From Agrobacterium leguminum (GTDB lineage: Bacteria; Pseudomonadota; Alphaproteobacteria; Rhizobiales; Rhizobiaceae): a DNA stretch of 64,000 nucleotides. Location: NCBI RefSeq assembly GCF_015704895.1, contig NZ_JADQWB010000019.1, positions 1-64,000 on the forward strand, given 5' to 3'. The position numbers and the translations under genes are program-made. This document shows positions 54,121 through 63,168 of the stretch, one piece after another (within the stretch, counting starts at the first letter, position 1; each line of letters begins with the position of its first letter). Under the pieces are notes generated by a model. That model was not told where the DNA came from. It was given only the letters and a program-made list of their open reading frames with translations, and did no database searches.

Positions 54121-55200
54121 ATGATATACAATCTTCAATTCCTACGCGCATTCGCAGCTATACTTGTATTTTTTTATCACAGCGAGATTTACTGGAAGGG
54201 CGTCCTTCCGTCAACTTGGCTCTTCAAGCTTGGGCTAGCAGGAGTTGATGTTTTCTTTGTTTTAAGTGGATTCATCATGGCTGCAACTACATCATCACGT
54301 GATGTTGCAGCCACATCATTCCTTAGCCATCGCATTTTCCGTATCGTCCCCCTTTATTGGATTATAACGCTGCTTTTTACATTCTTATTTTTTTCGGGCC
54401 TCAAGCCCGTAGGCTTGATGGAGTTAACGTCGGAATATCTTATAAAATCCTTGTTCTTCATTCCGTTTTTAAGGGGCGGCGCAGCTGAACCAATCGTAAC
54501 AGTCGGCTGGACACTTAACTACGAAATCTTCTTCTATCTCCTTTTTTCACTTTGCCTTTTTATTCCCAACATTAGGGCGCGGCACCCGTCTGTAATTATA
54601 CTAATCTTACTCGCACTTTTACCCCGAAGTTTTGGTTCAGAGAATTTTTACGCGATTTATTATGGTAATCCGATCATACTTGAATTCTGCTTGGGAATTG
54701 CCTGCTATCATTGTGTTACATTGATGGAGAAAGCCCTCGACCCGAAGCATATGGTCCCTCTTGCCAGTGCCTTCGTCGCAGCATCAGTATTGTTCCTTTT
54801 CGCGCCAGCCTTCGGCTTAACCGGAGAAGTAACGACATCTCACTTTGCGGCGTCTGCCTTCATCCGCCCGCTCACATGGGGCGCGGCAGGATTCTTGGCT
54901 GTTTTGTCCGCTGTACTTCTCGAACGTGCAGGCTACGTATCGCGACGGGGGTTAGTCCAAATTGGCAATGCAAGCTATTCGATTTATCTCATCCATGGAC
55001 TGATGCTGCATGGCGCATCCAAGGTAGTCAGCGTATTTTCACCGACCCCAGTAATATTTGCGCTGGCAACAACGACTATTGCACTTTTACTGTCGATCGC
55101 CGCAGGCCTCGTCTTGTTTCGATATTTAGAATCGCCCATCAATAAAATGCTACGTGAGTCCTTTACGCGTTTACGCGTAACGCACCCTTCACCCAGTTAG
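54121..55200 (+). CDS. ExoZ-like acyltransferase, atypical AT-rich composition
   Basis: A 359-residue acyltransferase-3 protein. It has the family opening MIYNLQFLRAFAAILVFFYHSEIYW with the conserved His, GVDVFFVLSGFIMAATT, SHRIFRIVPLYWIITLLF and the VGWTLNYEIFFYLLFSLCLF block. About ten membrane helices are visible. Codon use is markedly AT-rich (many TTA, ATA, AAT) compared with both neighbours, a sign of horizontal transfer. It duplicates the role of the acyltransferase at 45821 and may add a different acyl group or target another sugar. Confidence 0.88.
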   Translation: MIYNLQFLRAFAAILVFFYHSEIYWKGVLPSTWLFKLGLAGVDVFFVLSGFIMAATTSSRDVAATSFLSHRIFRIVPLYWIITLLFTFLFFSGLKPVGLMELTSEYLIKSLFFIPFLRGGAAEPIVTVGWTLNYEIFFYLLFSLCLFIPNIRARHPSVIILILLALLPRSFGSENFYAIYYGNPIILEFCLGIACYHCVTLMEKALDPKHMVPLASAFVAASVLFLFAPAFGLTGEVTTSHFAASAFIRPLTWGAAGFLAVLSAVLLERAGYVSRRGLVQIGNASYSIYLIHGLMLHGASKVVSVFSPTPVIFALATTTIALLLSIAAGLVLFRYLESPINKMLRESFTRLRVTHPSPS

Positions 55201-55316
55201 CGGATATATCCAACCTATTGTGATAACCCCCGGCGCAATACAAAAGATATTTACAGCTGCCGAAGGATTATCCAAAGAGAGAGCCATTTTTACATCGGCA
55301 AGAAGCAGCATCTTTC

Positions 55317-56420
55317 TTAACATTTAACGGCGTCTCCGTGGAGAAGCCACGCATAGCTCTCCGCCGCCTTCTCCCACGAATATAATTTGCGGTTTTCATA
55401 ACCCGCCTGGCGGAGATTTTCTGCCAGTTCCGGATTGTCCAAAAGTCGCTCAAGCGTGTCGACAAGGCTTTGAGCATCCGACGGATCGAAAGTCAGGGCG
55501 CCTTCGCCGGCAATCTCCGGTGTTGCGGAACGATTGGAGCAGATGACCGGGCATCCAAGCTGCTGCGCTTCCAGCACCGGCAGGCAGAAGCCTTCATAGG
55601 TGGAGGGGACGCAAAGGCAGGCTGCGTGACGGTAAAGTTCGGCCAGTTGCCGGTCATCTATGCCGGAAAGCCGGATCAGCCGGGCCTGCAGCTCCGGATC
55701 GTCCAACGCGCCGGCGATTTCCTCCGCCTCGTCGCGGCCAACATGCACGATGCGCAAATCCGGCCATTTTTTACCGAGTATGGCAAAGGCTTTGCCCAGG
55801 AGAGCGAAATTCTTATTGGACGTCGCGTTTCCGACCGCCAGTATGTAGCGTCCGGGAACAGGCGGCACCGTGTCGAAAACCCCGGGATCGACATTCAGCG
55901 TGCTGTCGGAATAAATGGTGATGCTCTTATCGGCAGCGGCTGGATAAAAACGCCCCAGATCCTTCCGCGTCGCTTCAGATACGCAGATGACCCGATCCGA
56001 ACCGGCCATCATCAGCTTGAAGATGAAATCGGTCGTCAGGGTCGCCCGCCAGCCGATCTGTTCGGGAATGGTTTTGAAATAAAGATCATGAACAAGGGTG
56101 AGACGCCGTTTGCCGCCGAGGGGACTTCCGAAAGGATCGGTATTAAACAGCACATCGATGCCATGCCGGCGGCAGAGCGCGGGCAGCATCGCGGCCTGAC
56201 GCACCACATCGAAAACCATGACGCGCGGTCGTGGAGTCTCGATGAGCTGCAGCCGGCTGTCGCGCAGGTTTTCAGGCAGTTGCGCCCGCGTCCAGGGAGA
56301 GCGCAGAACATAGTCGTCACCCGTCTGCTCCAGCAGCCGCTCCAGCAGGCTGAAGGTCACGCGGGCCACACCGGAGGCCTTGCCGCCATATTGGCTCGGC
56401 ATGTTTACGAGAATGCGCAT
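55317..56420 (-). CDS. Glycosyltransferase family 4 protein
   Basis: A 367-residue GT-B enzyme starting MRILVNMPSQYGGKASGVARVTFSLLERL. The donor domain runs from YILAVGNATSNKNFALLGKAFAIL and includes CLCVPSTYEGFCLPVLEAQQLGCPVICSN, where the EGFGLP-like motif (EGFCLP) with its Glu is standard for GT4. The ATG at 56420 is used; an upstream in-frame start adds MPAGGRAR. It lies on the opposite strand to the acyltransferase and is followed by a short AT-rich gap. It pairs with the enzyme at 56476. Confidence 0.92.
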   Translation of the reverse strand: MRILVNMPSQYGGKASGVARVTFSLLERLLEQTGDDYVLRSPWTRAQLPENLRDSRLQLIETPRPRVMVFDVVRQAAMLPALCRRHGIDVLFNTDPFGSPLGGKRRLTLVHDLYFKTIPEQIGWRATLTTDFIFKLMMAGSDRVICVSEATRKDLGRFYPAAADKSITIYSDSTLNVDPGVFDTVPPVPGRYILAVGNATSNKNFALLGKAFAILGKKWPDLRIVHVGRDEAEEIAGALDDPELQARLIRLSGIDDRQLAELYRHAACLCVPSTYEGFCLPVLEAQQLGCPVICSNRSATPEIAGEGALTFDPSDAQSLVDTLERLLDNPELAENLRQAGYENRKLYSWEKAAESYAWLLHGDAVKC

Positions 56421-56475
56421 CCTGGCCCTTCCGCCTGCCGGCATTGCCTGTTCCTGTCGATCGCCGGGTGAAACC

Positions 56476-57624
56476 TCACGCCGCCTCCGTCAGCAGCGCA
56501 GAAACGGAGCGGCAGGTTTCCTCCAGCGAGAAACGCTGGCTCACATCCTCCCGCCCCTTTTGCGCCAGCCTTTCCGCCAGGGCCGGTTGCGACAGGACAC
56601 AGCCGATCGCCGCCGCCAGCGCCGATGCATCCCCCGGCGGCACGAGAAGGCCGGTTTCGCCGTCACGGATGATTTCGGTAACACCGCCGCCGCGCGTGGC
56701 GACAACCGGACGCCCGCACATCATGGCCTCCACCACCACCCGGCCAAAGGGCTCGGCAACAATCGAGGTATGAGCAACCACATCCATCGCCGACATCAGT
56801 TCCGGCACATCCGGGCGGAAACCGAGGAAACGGACGCGACCGTCGAGACCGAGACGGGACGCCTGTTCGCGAATGCGCGCCTCATAGGCCTCCTGCCCGA
56901 AAAGCGCACCGCCGACGATGACCGCCTGCACGCCCTCCATCGCCGCAATCGCGTCCAGAAACACATGTTGTCCCTTCCATTCGCTCAGCCGGCCAAAAAG
57001 GCCGACAAGCGGTTGCGGACCAAAGCCCAGTTCCGCACGCAGCCGCGCGGCCGTGCCGGGCTCGTATAGCCTTGCTTTCGCAGGGTCGAAGCCATTGTAA
57101 ACGATGCGAACCTTATCCGCCTCACCGCCGGCCTCGATGAAAGCCCGGCCCGTCTCTTCGGAATTGACAGCCACCAGCCTGGCGAAAAGGCGCGCAAATG
57201 CCAGCGAGGCGCGGCGGTTGGTGGCGCTGAAAGCCGGATCCGTGACGATATCGTGTAAAATCCAGACGAGCGGCCGGCGGCTGAGCTTCGCGGCCAAGGC
57301 ACAGACGAAAAGCGCTTTTTGCGAATTGGCGCAGATCACATCATAGCGCCTCGCCTCCCGGCTCAATTGCCAGGCGACCGCCATCACGTCGGCCGCTCCG
57401 CGCAACAGGGCGCCGAAAGACGCATTGCGGCGGATCGACAGCATTTTTTCTCCGGCGGACAGCATGACCGGAGCACGCCCCGCATCAACGAGATCATCTG
57501 CGGCCGCACCGCCGCTGAGAAAACAGGCACGCCAGGAGTGTGGGCCCGCCTTGACGAGGTCCGTCAGAAAAAGTTCGGCGCCGCCCTTCTCTCCGGTATG
57601 GCTGACGAAAAGAGCGGATGTCAT
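56476..57624 (-). CDS. Glycosyltransferase family 4 protein
   Basis: A 382-residue GT-B enzyme. The opening ALFVSHTGEKGGAELFLTDLV is a usual GT4 start, and the donor part has VGLFGRLSEWKGQHVFLDAI and VAHTSIVAEPFGRVVVEAMMCGRPVVATRGGG with the EPFGRVVVE motif. It is the first gene of a two-gene minus-strand unit (56 bp before the next glycosyltransferase gene). Start MTSALFV at 57624 fits, although no strong ribosome site is visible. Confidence 0.92.
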   Translation of the reverse strand: MTSALFVSHTGEKGGAELFLTDLVKAGPHSWRACFLSGGAAADDLVDAGRAPVMLSAGEKMLSIRRNASFGALLRGAADVMAVAWQLSREARRYDVICANSQKALFVCALAAKLSRRPLVWILHDIVTDPAFSATNRRASLAFARLFARLVAVNSEETGRAFIEAGGEADKVRIVYNGFDPAKARLYEPGTAARLRAELGFGPQPLVGLFGRLSEWKGQHVFLDAIAAMEGVQAVIVGGALFGQEAYEARIREQASRLGLDGRVRFLGFRPDVPELMSAMDVVAHTSIVAEPFGRVVVEAMMCGRPVVATRGGGVTEIIRDGETGLLVPPGDASALAAAIGCVLSQPALAERLAQKGREDVSQRFSLEETCRSVSALLTEAA

Positions 57625-58037
57625 GGCGTCTCCCCTGCCGGATGAGAGGGCCGACGATGCATCTTTCTGTGATTGCGGGCATGAACAGCCGGCCCGCGGA
57701 AAGAACGAACCTGCCCGAAAGCGACGGGAATATCTTCACCGGAAGCCGCGTGGAAACGCGTGTCGCTAGATAAAAATACCAGCATAAAAACCTTTATTCG
57801 TAATAGAATTCAATAATAACAATAATAATTAGAATAATATTCTATTTTTACGCCTCAAGCGAGTTCAAAGAAAAATTCATGACGCTCGTTTTCATGCGCT
57901 GTTTTCTGTTTCGCTCCCGGCATTTTTCCCCGGTCCTCGTGGCGGAACTATTCTGAGGCCAGACCAGGAGAACGAACGATGACACCGCCCGAACACAACA
58001 TATGCATATATACGGCGCGAACGGAAGAGGTGGCCGC
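57625..58037. other. Divergent intergenic region before the SGNH gene
   Basis: About 410 bp between divergent genes. The part at 57770-57860 is very AT-rich, like the spacer at 53933-54120, and is likely to contain promoters. Short frames on both strands lack ribosome sites and are not called. Confidence 0.5.
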
Positions 58038-59375
58038 ATGATCGGTTTGACGCTCGGCATACGTCCCCGAAACATGGGTGACATCGGTTTTTCCCTGACC
58101 GCGTTCTCGCCCTTGCGGGCCCGTCTGGCGGCCGGGCAGAATGCCACGATCTTCGTGAACGGCGACAGCACCGCCCATGCCGAAGCCGGACCATTTCAGC
58201 AATTTGCGATGATGCTCGGCGATCTGCACGATACGACTGTTGTGTTATACCGTTGGGCGGAATGGGAGACGAGCGCCGCCACCGGGCCAAAAACCTATGC
58301 GCCCCCGGTCACGCTGCGCGCCGGCAAAGGAGCGACGCTGACGCTCTATCTTGCGACGCTGCCCGGCGGCATGGCGGGTTACATGCTTGCGGAACAGCGC
58401 GCAGCGGCGCTGAAGATTCCCCGCCCCGATCTCTGCATCATGCATCATGGCCACAATATGCAGACCTTCGAAGCGCCCGGCGGCATTTTAAGCTCCGGAC
58501 GGTCCACCCTGCTCGGACCGCTGGGAATGACCGAATGGCAATGGCCAAATGCTCCGCAACTCATCACCACGCAGAATCCGTGGCGGGATGGGACGGGTTA
58601 CGACAAGGTCTATCAGGCGATCCTCGACCTAGCCCGATCCCATCCGAACCTCACGCTGGTGGATACGCATGTCGCATTTCTGGCGAAGGGCAAGGACGCC
58701 GCCCTTTATCGGGACAATATTCACCCGAACGAGGCGGGCTCCCGGCTGATTGCCCGGACCCTGTTCGATTCCTATCTGGGATCGGCGCGCGATAACAACT
58801 TCCAGACACCTTGCTGGCCAAAGCTGCCTGCCGCCAATCTCATCGGCAATGGCGATTTCACCGATTGGACTGGTTCCGTTCCAATGGGCTCGGCTATGAC
58901 TTCACCAGGTTCTGCCACCAAAACCAACGAAATCATCTTCTCCCAGTCCTTCGCAAGCAGCCTCGCCCTCTACCCAAATGGCAGCCAGATCGCCGGGCTT
59001 ACTCGCTATTTCCGCAATGCGGAGGCCACAGCGATGATCGGCAAGACCATTTCCTTCGCCGTACTTTACAAAAACAACGAGAGGCAGCGTGTGCCCTACA
59101 TCGCACTGGTTGCGAAAAGCGGTGGCGCAGTCCGGACAATCGTTTGCTCCGCCCTGCAATTCGGAGGTGCCAACATCGCCAGTAGTGGCGGCTGGATGTG
59201 GGCGATAGCCAACGGGATCGCCGTTGACCCCGATATCAACCCGGCGGGGTATACTTTCTTTCTGCGAATCCTTCCGGCATTCGGGACCAGCGCGCCCACC
59301 TCGAATGAACCAGTTCACATTCAGCGCATCATTGCCGTCGAAGGGGATTTACCGAGAGGCAATCTGATCTCGTGA
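58038..59375 (+). CDS. SGNH/GDSL hydrolase-like protein with C-terminal beta domain
   Basis: A 445-residue protein. Its first 245 residues form an SGNH hydrolase: Ser44 in FVNGDSTAHAEAG, an MHHGHNMQ segment at the position of the conserved Asn block, and the Asp226/His229 pair in DNIHPNEAG. The second part (residues 260-440, from LIGNGDFTDWTG) resembles a carbohydrate-binding-like beta sandwich. No signal peptide is visible at the chosen start, nor at an upstream start at 58002. It probably removes or transfers acetyl groups on the polysaccharide, which is an inference from context. Confidence 0.75.
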   Translation: MIGLTLGIRPRNMGDIGFSLTAFSPLRARLAAGQNATIFVNGDSTAHAEAGPFQQFAMMLGDLHDTTVVLYRWAEWETSAATGPKTYAPPVTLRAGKGATLTLYLATLPGGMAGYMLAEQRAAALKIPRPDLCIMHHGHNMQTFEAPGGILSSGRSTLLGPLGMTEWQWPNAPQLITTQNPWRDGTGYDKVYQAILDLARSHPNLTLVDTHVAFLAKGKDAALYRDNIHPNEAGSRLIARTLFDSYLGSARDNNFQTPCWPKLPAANLIGNGDFTDWTGSVPMGSAMTSPGSATKTNEIIFSQSFASSLALYPNGSQIAGLTRYFRNAEATAMIGKTISFAVLYKNNERQRVPYIALVAKSGGAVRTIVCSALQFGGANIASSGGWMWAIANGIAVDPDINPAGYTFFLRILPAFGTSAPTSNEPVHIQRIIAVEGDLPRGNLIS

Positions 59376-59505
59376 CGAAACGATAAAATATCTTGCGCGG
59401 CGACGTCATCGAGCCCACTAATGGTCACCATATTATATTGATTGCCACGCGGTACCGCTCTCCTGCGGAGAGTCGAAATCCGCTTACAAAAGATAGAGAC
59501 CGCGG

Positions 59506-60924
59506 ATGAAAAGACCAGCAAACCATGCGGCATCGCACCAGCCTGCTATACCGGGTTTTGTTTTGGCAATACCGCTCTACCCTTCAAGGACAATCAATAT
59601 TCCCGGCATCTTTCTCGCGACATTCGTTTTCGCCATTGGTTTCTTCATTCAATGCAATGTGGCGACCAGCAATATCGGCCTGCGTTTCCTCAACATTACC
59701 GACATGCTGGTGCTGATGACGCTGCCCGCCATCGCGCTGCTTTACATTCGCTGCCTGACGCCCTCGATTATCCTGTTTTATCTTCTTCCGCTGACAGTGC
59801 TGTTTGTTCTCACGACGCTCTTTGCCGACGCGCGCGGCGATGGCGAGTTTTACACGACGGCGATGACCTATTTTTATGCGGTCTATTTTCTGTTCTTTGC
59901 CTATATGCTGTTCAAGGAAAACCTGCTCGAACTGTTCTGCTGGGGCATATTTGCGGGCTTCATAGCGGTGACGATCCTGCTTTTCCTGGACATTGTCATC
60001 CATGACCAGCTCGCCTCCCTCGGATTGTCCTTCATGTTCGATGAGGCGGGCGTGCTGGAGCTTGCGGCGAAAGGTGAGATAACCCCGCTACTTTTGCGCG
60101 TCGAAAAGGCAGGCGGCATCTGGCCCGTCGGCAACACGGCTGGACCGGCCTTCGCGCTGGCCGGAGCAGCGGCGGCCTATGTCGCCGAACGCCACCAACG
60201 CCCCGCGCTGTTTGCCGTGTTTCTGCTCGTATATCTTGCGAGCTTTACCCTTACGCTTAACCGCTCGGGGGTGTTTGCCGTCCTCGCCATCGGGCTCTAT
60301 TTCTACGTCCGGAATTTTTCGATCAAAATGCTGCTCAGCACCTATTTCGGTTTTGCCTTGAGCGCCCTCGTCATCGCCGCCGTTTTGCCGCTCGGCGCTT
60401 TCGAGTTTGCGGAACAGGCCTTTTCGAAACGTTTTCTCGAGGACAGCAATAGCAGCAACAACTTGCATGAGCGGTGGGAGACGATCACCGGCGGTTTTCA
60501 GGTCATGTTCCAGCATCCTTTGGGCATAGGATTTACCGCGCGATACGAAGAACTTACGCAGATATCGAGGATCGGCACGCCACATAATGGTTTTATGGCC
60601 ACCGCCTATGCTTCCGGATTGGGATTTTCCATCATGAGCGCCTTCGCGCTTTTTTATGCAATTTTCCGGAAACGCAAAATCGGCTTTTTCACCTATTCGG
60701 CAATCGGCGTCATTATCGGTTATCAATTTGAAGAGCTGAATTTCAACCCCGTCTTCATGGCCCATGTGGGACTTGCGCTTGCCTATGCCGCCATTGATCT
60801 GGACTTCAGACTTTTCCTGAAAAACACGATGATGCGGATGCTGGGCACGGCAGACAATGCGCGCAACCGGGAAGAAGAAAGCCTGATCGGAAACAGGCCG
60901 GGTCTAAGTCCACCTGTGTTCTGA
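59506..60924 (+). CDS. O-antigen ligase/EPS polymerase-like membrane protein
   Basis: A 472-residue polytopic protein with about 11 helices. The central LASFTLTLNRSGVFAVLAIGLYFYVRNFS and the large loop with HERWETITGGFQVMFQHPLGIGFTARY...TPHNGFMATAYASGLGFSIMSAF match Wzy/ligase-type proteins (the HNxxL/F-like HNGFMATAYASG block). It is the second polymerase-like gene of the cluster and may polymerise a different linkage or ligate the finished chain. It converges on the GreA-like gene with a 9-bp gap. Confidence 0.83.
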   Translation: MKRPANHAASHQPAIPGFVLAIPLYPSRTINIPGIFLATFVFAIGFFIQCNVATSNIGLRFLNITDMLVLMTLPAIALLYIRCLTPSIILFYLLPLTVLFVLTTLFADARGDGEFYTTAMTYFYAVYFLFFAYMLFKENLLELFCWGIFAGFIAVTILLFLDIVIHDQLASLGLSFMFDEAGVLELAAKGEITPLLLRVEKAGGIWPVGNTAGPAFALAGAAAAYVAERHQRPALFAVFLLVYLASFTLTLNRSGVFAVLAIGLYFYVRNFSIKMLLSTYFGFALSALVIAAVLPLGAFEFAEQAFSKRFLEDSNSSNNLHERWETITGGFQVMFQHPLGIGFTARYEELTQISRIGTPHNGFMATAYASGLGFSIMSAFALFYAIFRKRKIGFFTYSAIGVIIGYQFEELNFNPVFMAHVGLALAYAAIDLDFRLFLKNTMMRMLGTADNARNREEESLIGNRPGLSPPVF

Positions 60925-60933
60925 CCGAACGCT

Positions 60934-61425
60934 TCAGGCGACGTCGACGATCTCGATCTCCCTCCCGCCCAAACTGACGAGATCGCCGGCCGCTTTTCCC
61001 ATCAGCACCCTTGCAACCGGGGAGACATAGGACATCGTTCCCGCAGCGGGATCGGCCTCATCTTCGCCGACGATCCGGAACCGTTGCGTTCGCCCGTCAT
61101 CGCGGCTGAATGTCACCAGGCTGCCGAAGGCGACGACGCCATCCGCTGGCGGATCAGGCATCAATTGCGCGGTGCGAACCCGCTCGGAGAAATATCGCAG
61201 ATCGCGTAGCGGGCTGGCGGAAATGCGCCGTCTTTCATTTATGTCTTCAATGGCATTGGCCGCCTCGCAGGCTTCGCGCGCCAGACGCAACTGCTCTTCC
61301 AGCGCCTTCAGCCCGGACTGCGTTACCAGATTGGGATGAGGCGAGATTACCCGATCCGGCAGAACGGTTTCGGCTGCGGTTTCCGCACTGTCTTCCTTGG
61401 TGAAGGCTACGCTCAATCCTGACAC
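60934..61425 (-). CDS. GreA/GreB-like transcription elongation factor
   Basis: A 163-residue member of the GreA/GreB C-terminal-domain group. The N terminus is helical (LVTQSGLKALEEQLRLAREACEAAN...RRRISASPLRDLRYFSERVRTAQLM), a plausible coiled coil, and the C-terminal FKBP-like domain has VVAFGSLVTFSR, FRIVGEDEADPAAGTMSYVSPVARVLMGKAAGD. It is a paralogue rather than the main GreA because the coiled-coil tip differs. It may rescue stalled polymerase or act on specific operons. It is encoded against the direction of its neighbours inside the polysaccharide cluster. Confidence 0.85.
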   Translation of the reverse strand: MSGLSVAFTKEDSAETAAETVLPDRVISPHPNLVTQSGLKALEEQLRLAREACEAANAIEDINERRRISASPLRDLRYFSERVRTAQLMPDPPADGVVAFGSLVTFSRDDGRTQRFRIVGEDEADPAAGTMSYVSPVARVLMGKAAGDLVSLGGREIEIVDVA

Positions 61426-61692
61426 TCCATTCCCGATATGCCCCGCGACATATCTGCGATCCGCCCCAATCCTGCCATCGCCCGCAGGGGCACCGCAAGA
61501 CCGCGCCGCGCCGGTTCAAAAACGGACATGTAACAGGCGGAAGCGGGTCATGACAACGCGCCCGTTCAACAGCTGAATGCAACCGCAACGGAACATACCC
61601 CTCATATTTCGGCCTAACAGGAGGCTTTTTGCCCTGTTAGGGTGTGCAGCAGGAGGAGTGAGACACCAACGCTAACGGACAGGAGACGGTTC

Positions 61693-63090
61693 ATGGCCCG
61701 GACAGTAGTGAATGCGCTTGGAGACACACTCTATTACAGCGGCAGTTCCACGGGATTTTTCTCCGCCACGGGTTCCGGCCCGCTGCTCACCGGCACCGCA
61801 GGCAATGATTCCATGTGGGGCGACAGTTCCGTCAACGTGACCATGGCGGGCGGCACGGGCGACGATATTTATTATCTCTATTCGAGCATCAATCGCGCCG
61901 CCGAAAATGCCGGGGAAGGTATCGACACCATCGATACTTGGATGAGTTACACCCTGCCCGACAATTTCGAGAATCTCAGGGTAACGGGCGATGGGCGTTA
62001 TGCCTTCGGCAATTCGGCCGACAATATCATCACCGGCGGGTCGGGCAGCCAGACGATCGATGGCGGGGCTGGCAACGACGTGCTGATCGGTGGCGGCGGG
62101 GCCGACACCTTTGTTTTCACCAGCGGCAACGGCACCGATCTCATCACGGATTTCAGCGCCAATGACACGATCCGGCTGAATGGTTACGGCATCACATCTT
62201 TCGATCAGCTTGTCGGCAGCGCCACGCAGCAAGGCAGCGACCTGTGGCTCAATTTTTCGAATGGTGAGGCCATCGTTCTTGCTGGAACGACCATAGACGA
62301 CCTTCAGGCCGACCAGTTCGAACTCAGCCTCGACCGATCGTCCCTCACCCAGACCTTTGCCGATGAATTCGATACGCTGTCGCTGCGCAGCGGCGATCAG
62401 GGCACCTGGGACGCCAAATATTGGTGGGCGCCGGAAAAGGGAAGCTCGCTGACGACGAACGGCGAAGCGCAATGGTATATCAACCCCGCCTATGCCGGCA
62501 CATCGGAGGTCAACCCTTTCAGCGTCGAAAACGGCGTCCTGACCATTACCGCCGAGGAGACCCCGCAGTCGATTGCCGACGAGGTCGAGGGTTATGATTA
62601 TACCTCGGGGATGCTGAACACCTATTCCTCCTTCAGCCAGACCTATGGCTATTTCGAAATCCGCGCCGATATGCCGACCGACCGGGGCGCCTGGCCTGCC
62701 TTCTGGCTCCTGCCCGAAGACGGCTCCTGGCCGCCTGAACTCGATGTCATCGAAATGCGCGGTCAAAACCCCAATACGCTCATCATGTCCGCCCATTCCA
62801 ACGCCACCGGTGAACAGACCTCAGTCATCAACAATGTCAGCGTGCCGAGCACCGAAGGATTCCACACTTACGGCCTGTTGTGGGATGCCGAGCATATAAC
62901 CTGGTATTTCGACGATGTCGCCGTGGCGCAGACGGATACGCCCGATGATATGCATGACCCCATGTATATGGTCGTCAACCTTGCCGTCGGCGGCACGGCG
63001 GGAACGCCATCGGACGCTGATTTCAGCGATGGCTCGCAGATGATGATCGATTATATCAGGGCCTATTCGCTCTCCGACTGGGCCGCATGA
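61693..63090 (+). CDS. exsH: ExsH-like endo-beta-1,3-1,4-glycanase with RTX repeats
   Basis: A 465-residue secreted glycanase. The N-terminal half carries haemolysin-type calcium-binding repeats (LTGTAGNDSMWG, ITGGSGSQTIDGGAGNDVLIGGGGADTF), which signal type I secretion; there is no cleaved signal peptide. The C-terminal half is a GH16 domain with the catalytic E349-L-D-V-I-E354 motif and WPAFWLLPEDGSW before it. ExsH of Sinorhizobium has the same design and length and cuts succinoglycan to lower its molecular mass. ATG 61693 follows AGGAG by 7 bp. A strong terminator follows. Confidence 0.9.
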   Translation: MARTVVNALGDTLYYSGSSTGFFSATGSGPLLTGTAGNDSMWGDSSVNVTMAGGTGDDIYYLYSSINRAAENAGEGIDTIDTWMSYTLPDNFENLRVTGDGRYAFGNSADNIITGGSGSQTIDGGAGNDVLIGGGGADTFVFTSGNGTDLITDFSANDTIRLNGYGITSFDQLVGSATQQGSDLWLNFSNGEAIVLAGTTIDDLQADQFELSLDRSSLTQTFADEFDTLSLRSGDQGTWDAKYWWAPEKGSSLTTNGEAQWYINPAYAGTSEVNPFSVENGVLTITAEETPQSIADEVEGYDYTSGMLNTYSSFSQTYGYFEIRADMPTDRGAWPAFWLLPEDGSWPPELDVIEMRGQNPNTLIMSAHSNATGEQTSVINNVSVPSTEGFHTYGLLWDAEHITWYFDDVAVAQTDTPDDMHDPMYMVVNLAVGGTAGTPSDADFSDGSQMMIDYIRAYSLSDWAA

Positions 63091-63094
63091 ATTA

Positions 63095-63130
63095 AAACAC
63101 CGGCAGTCGCATCGGGACTGCCGGTGTTTC
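63095..63130 (+). terminator. Rho-independent terminator after the GH16 gene
   Basis: AAACACCGGCAGTC (63095-63108) pairs perfectly with GACTGCCGGTGTTT (63116-63129), a 14-bp stem with a 7-base loop. The 3' side of the stem ends in T residues. It begins 4 bp past the glycanase stop codon. Confidence 0.88.
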
Positions 63131-63168
63131 AAACATCAGCCTCTCGGCTTACGCCTCGTTCAGGCCAA

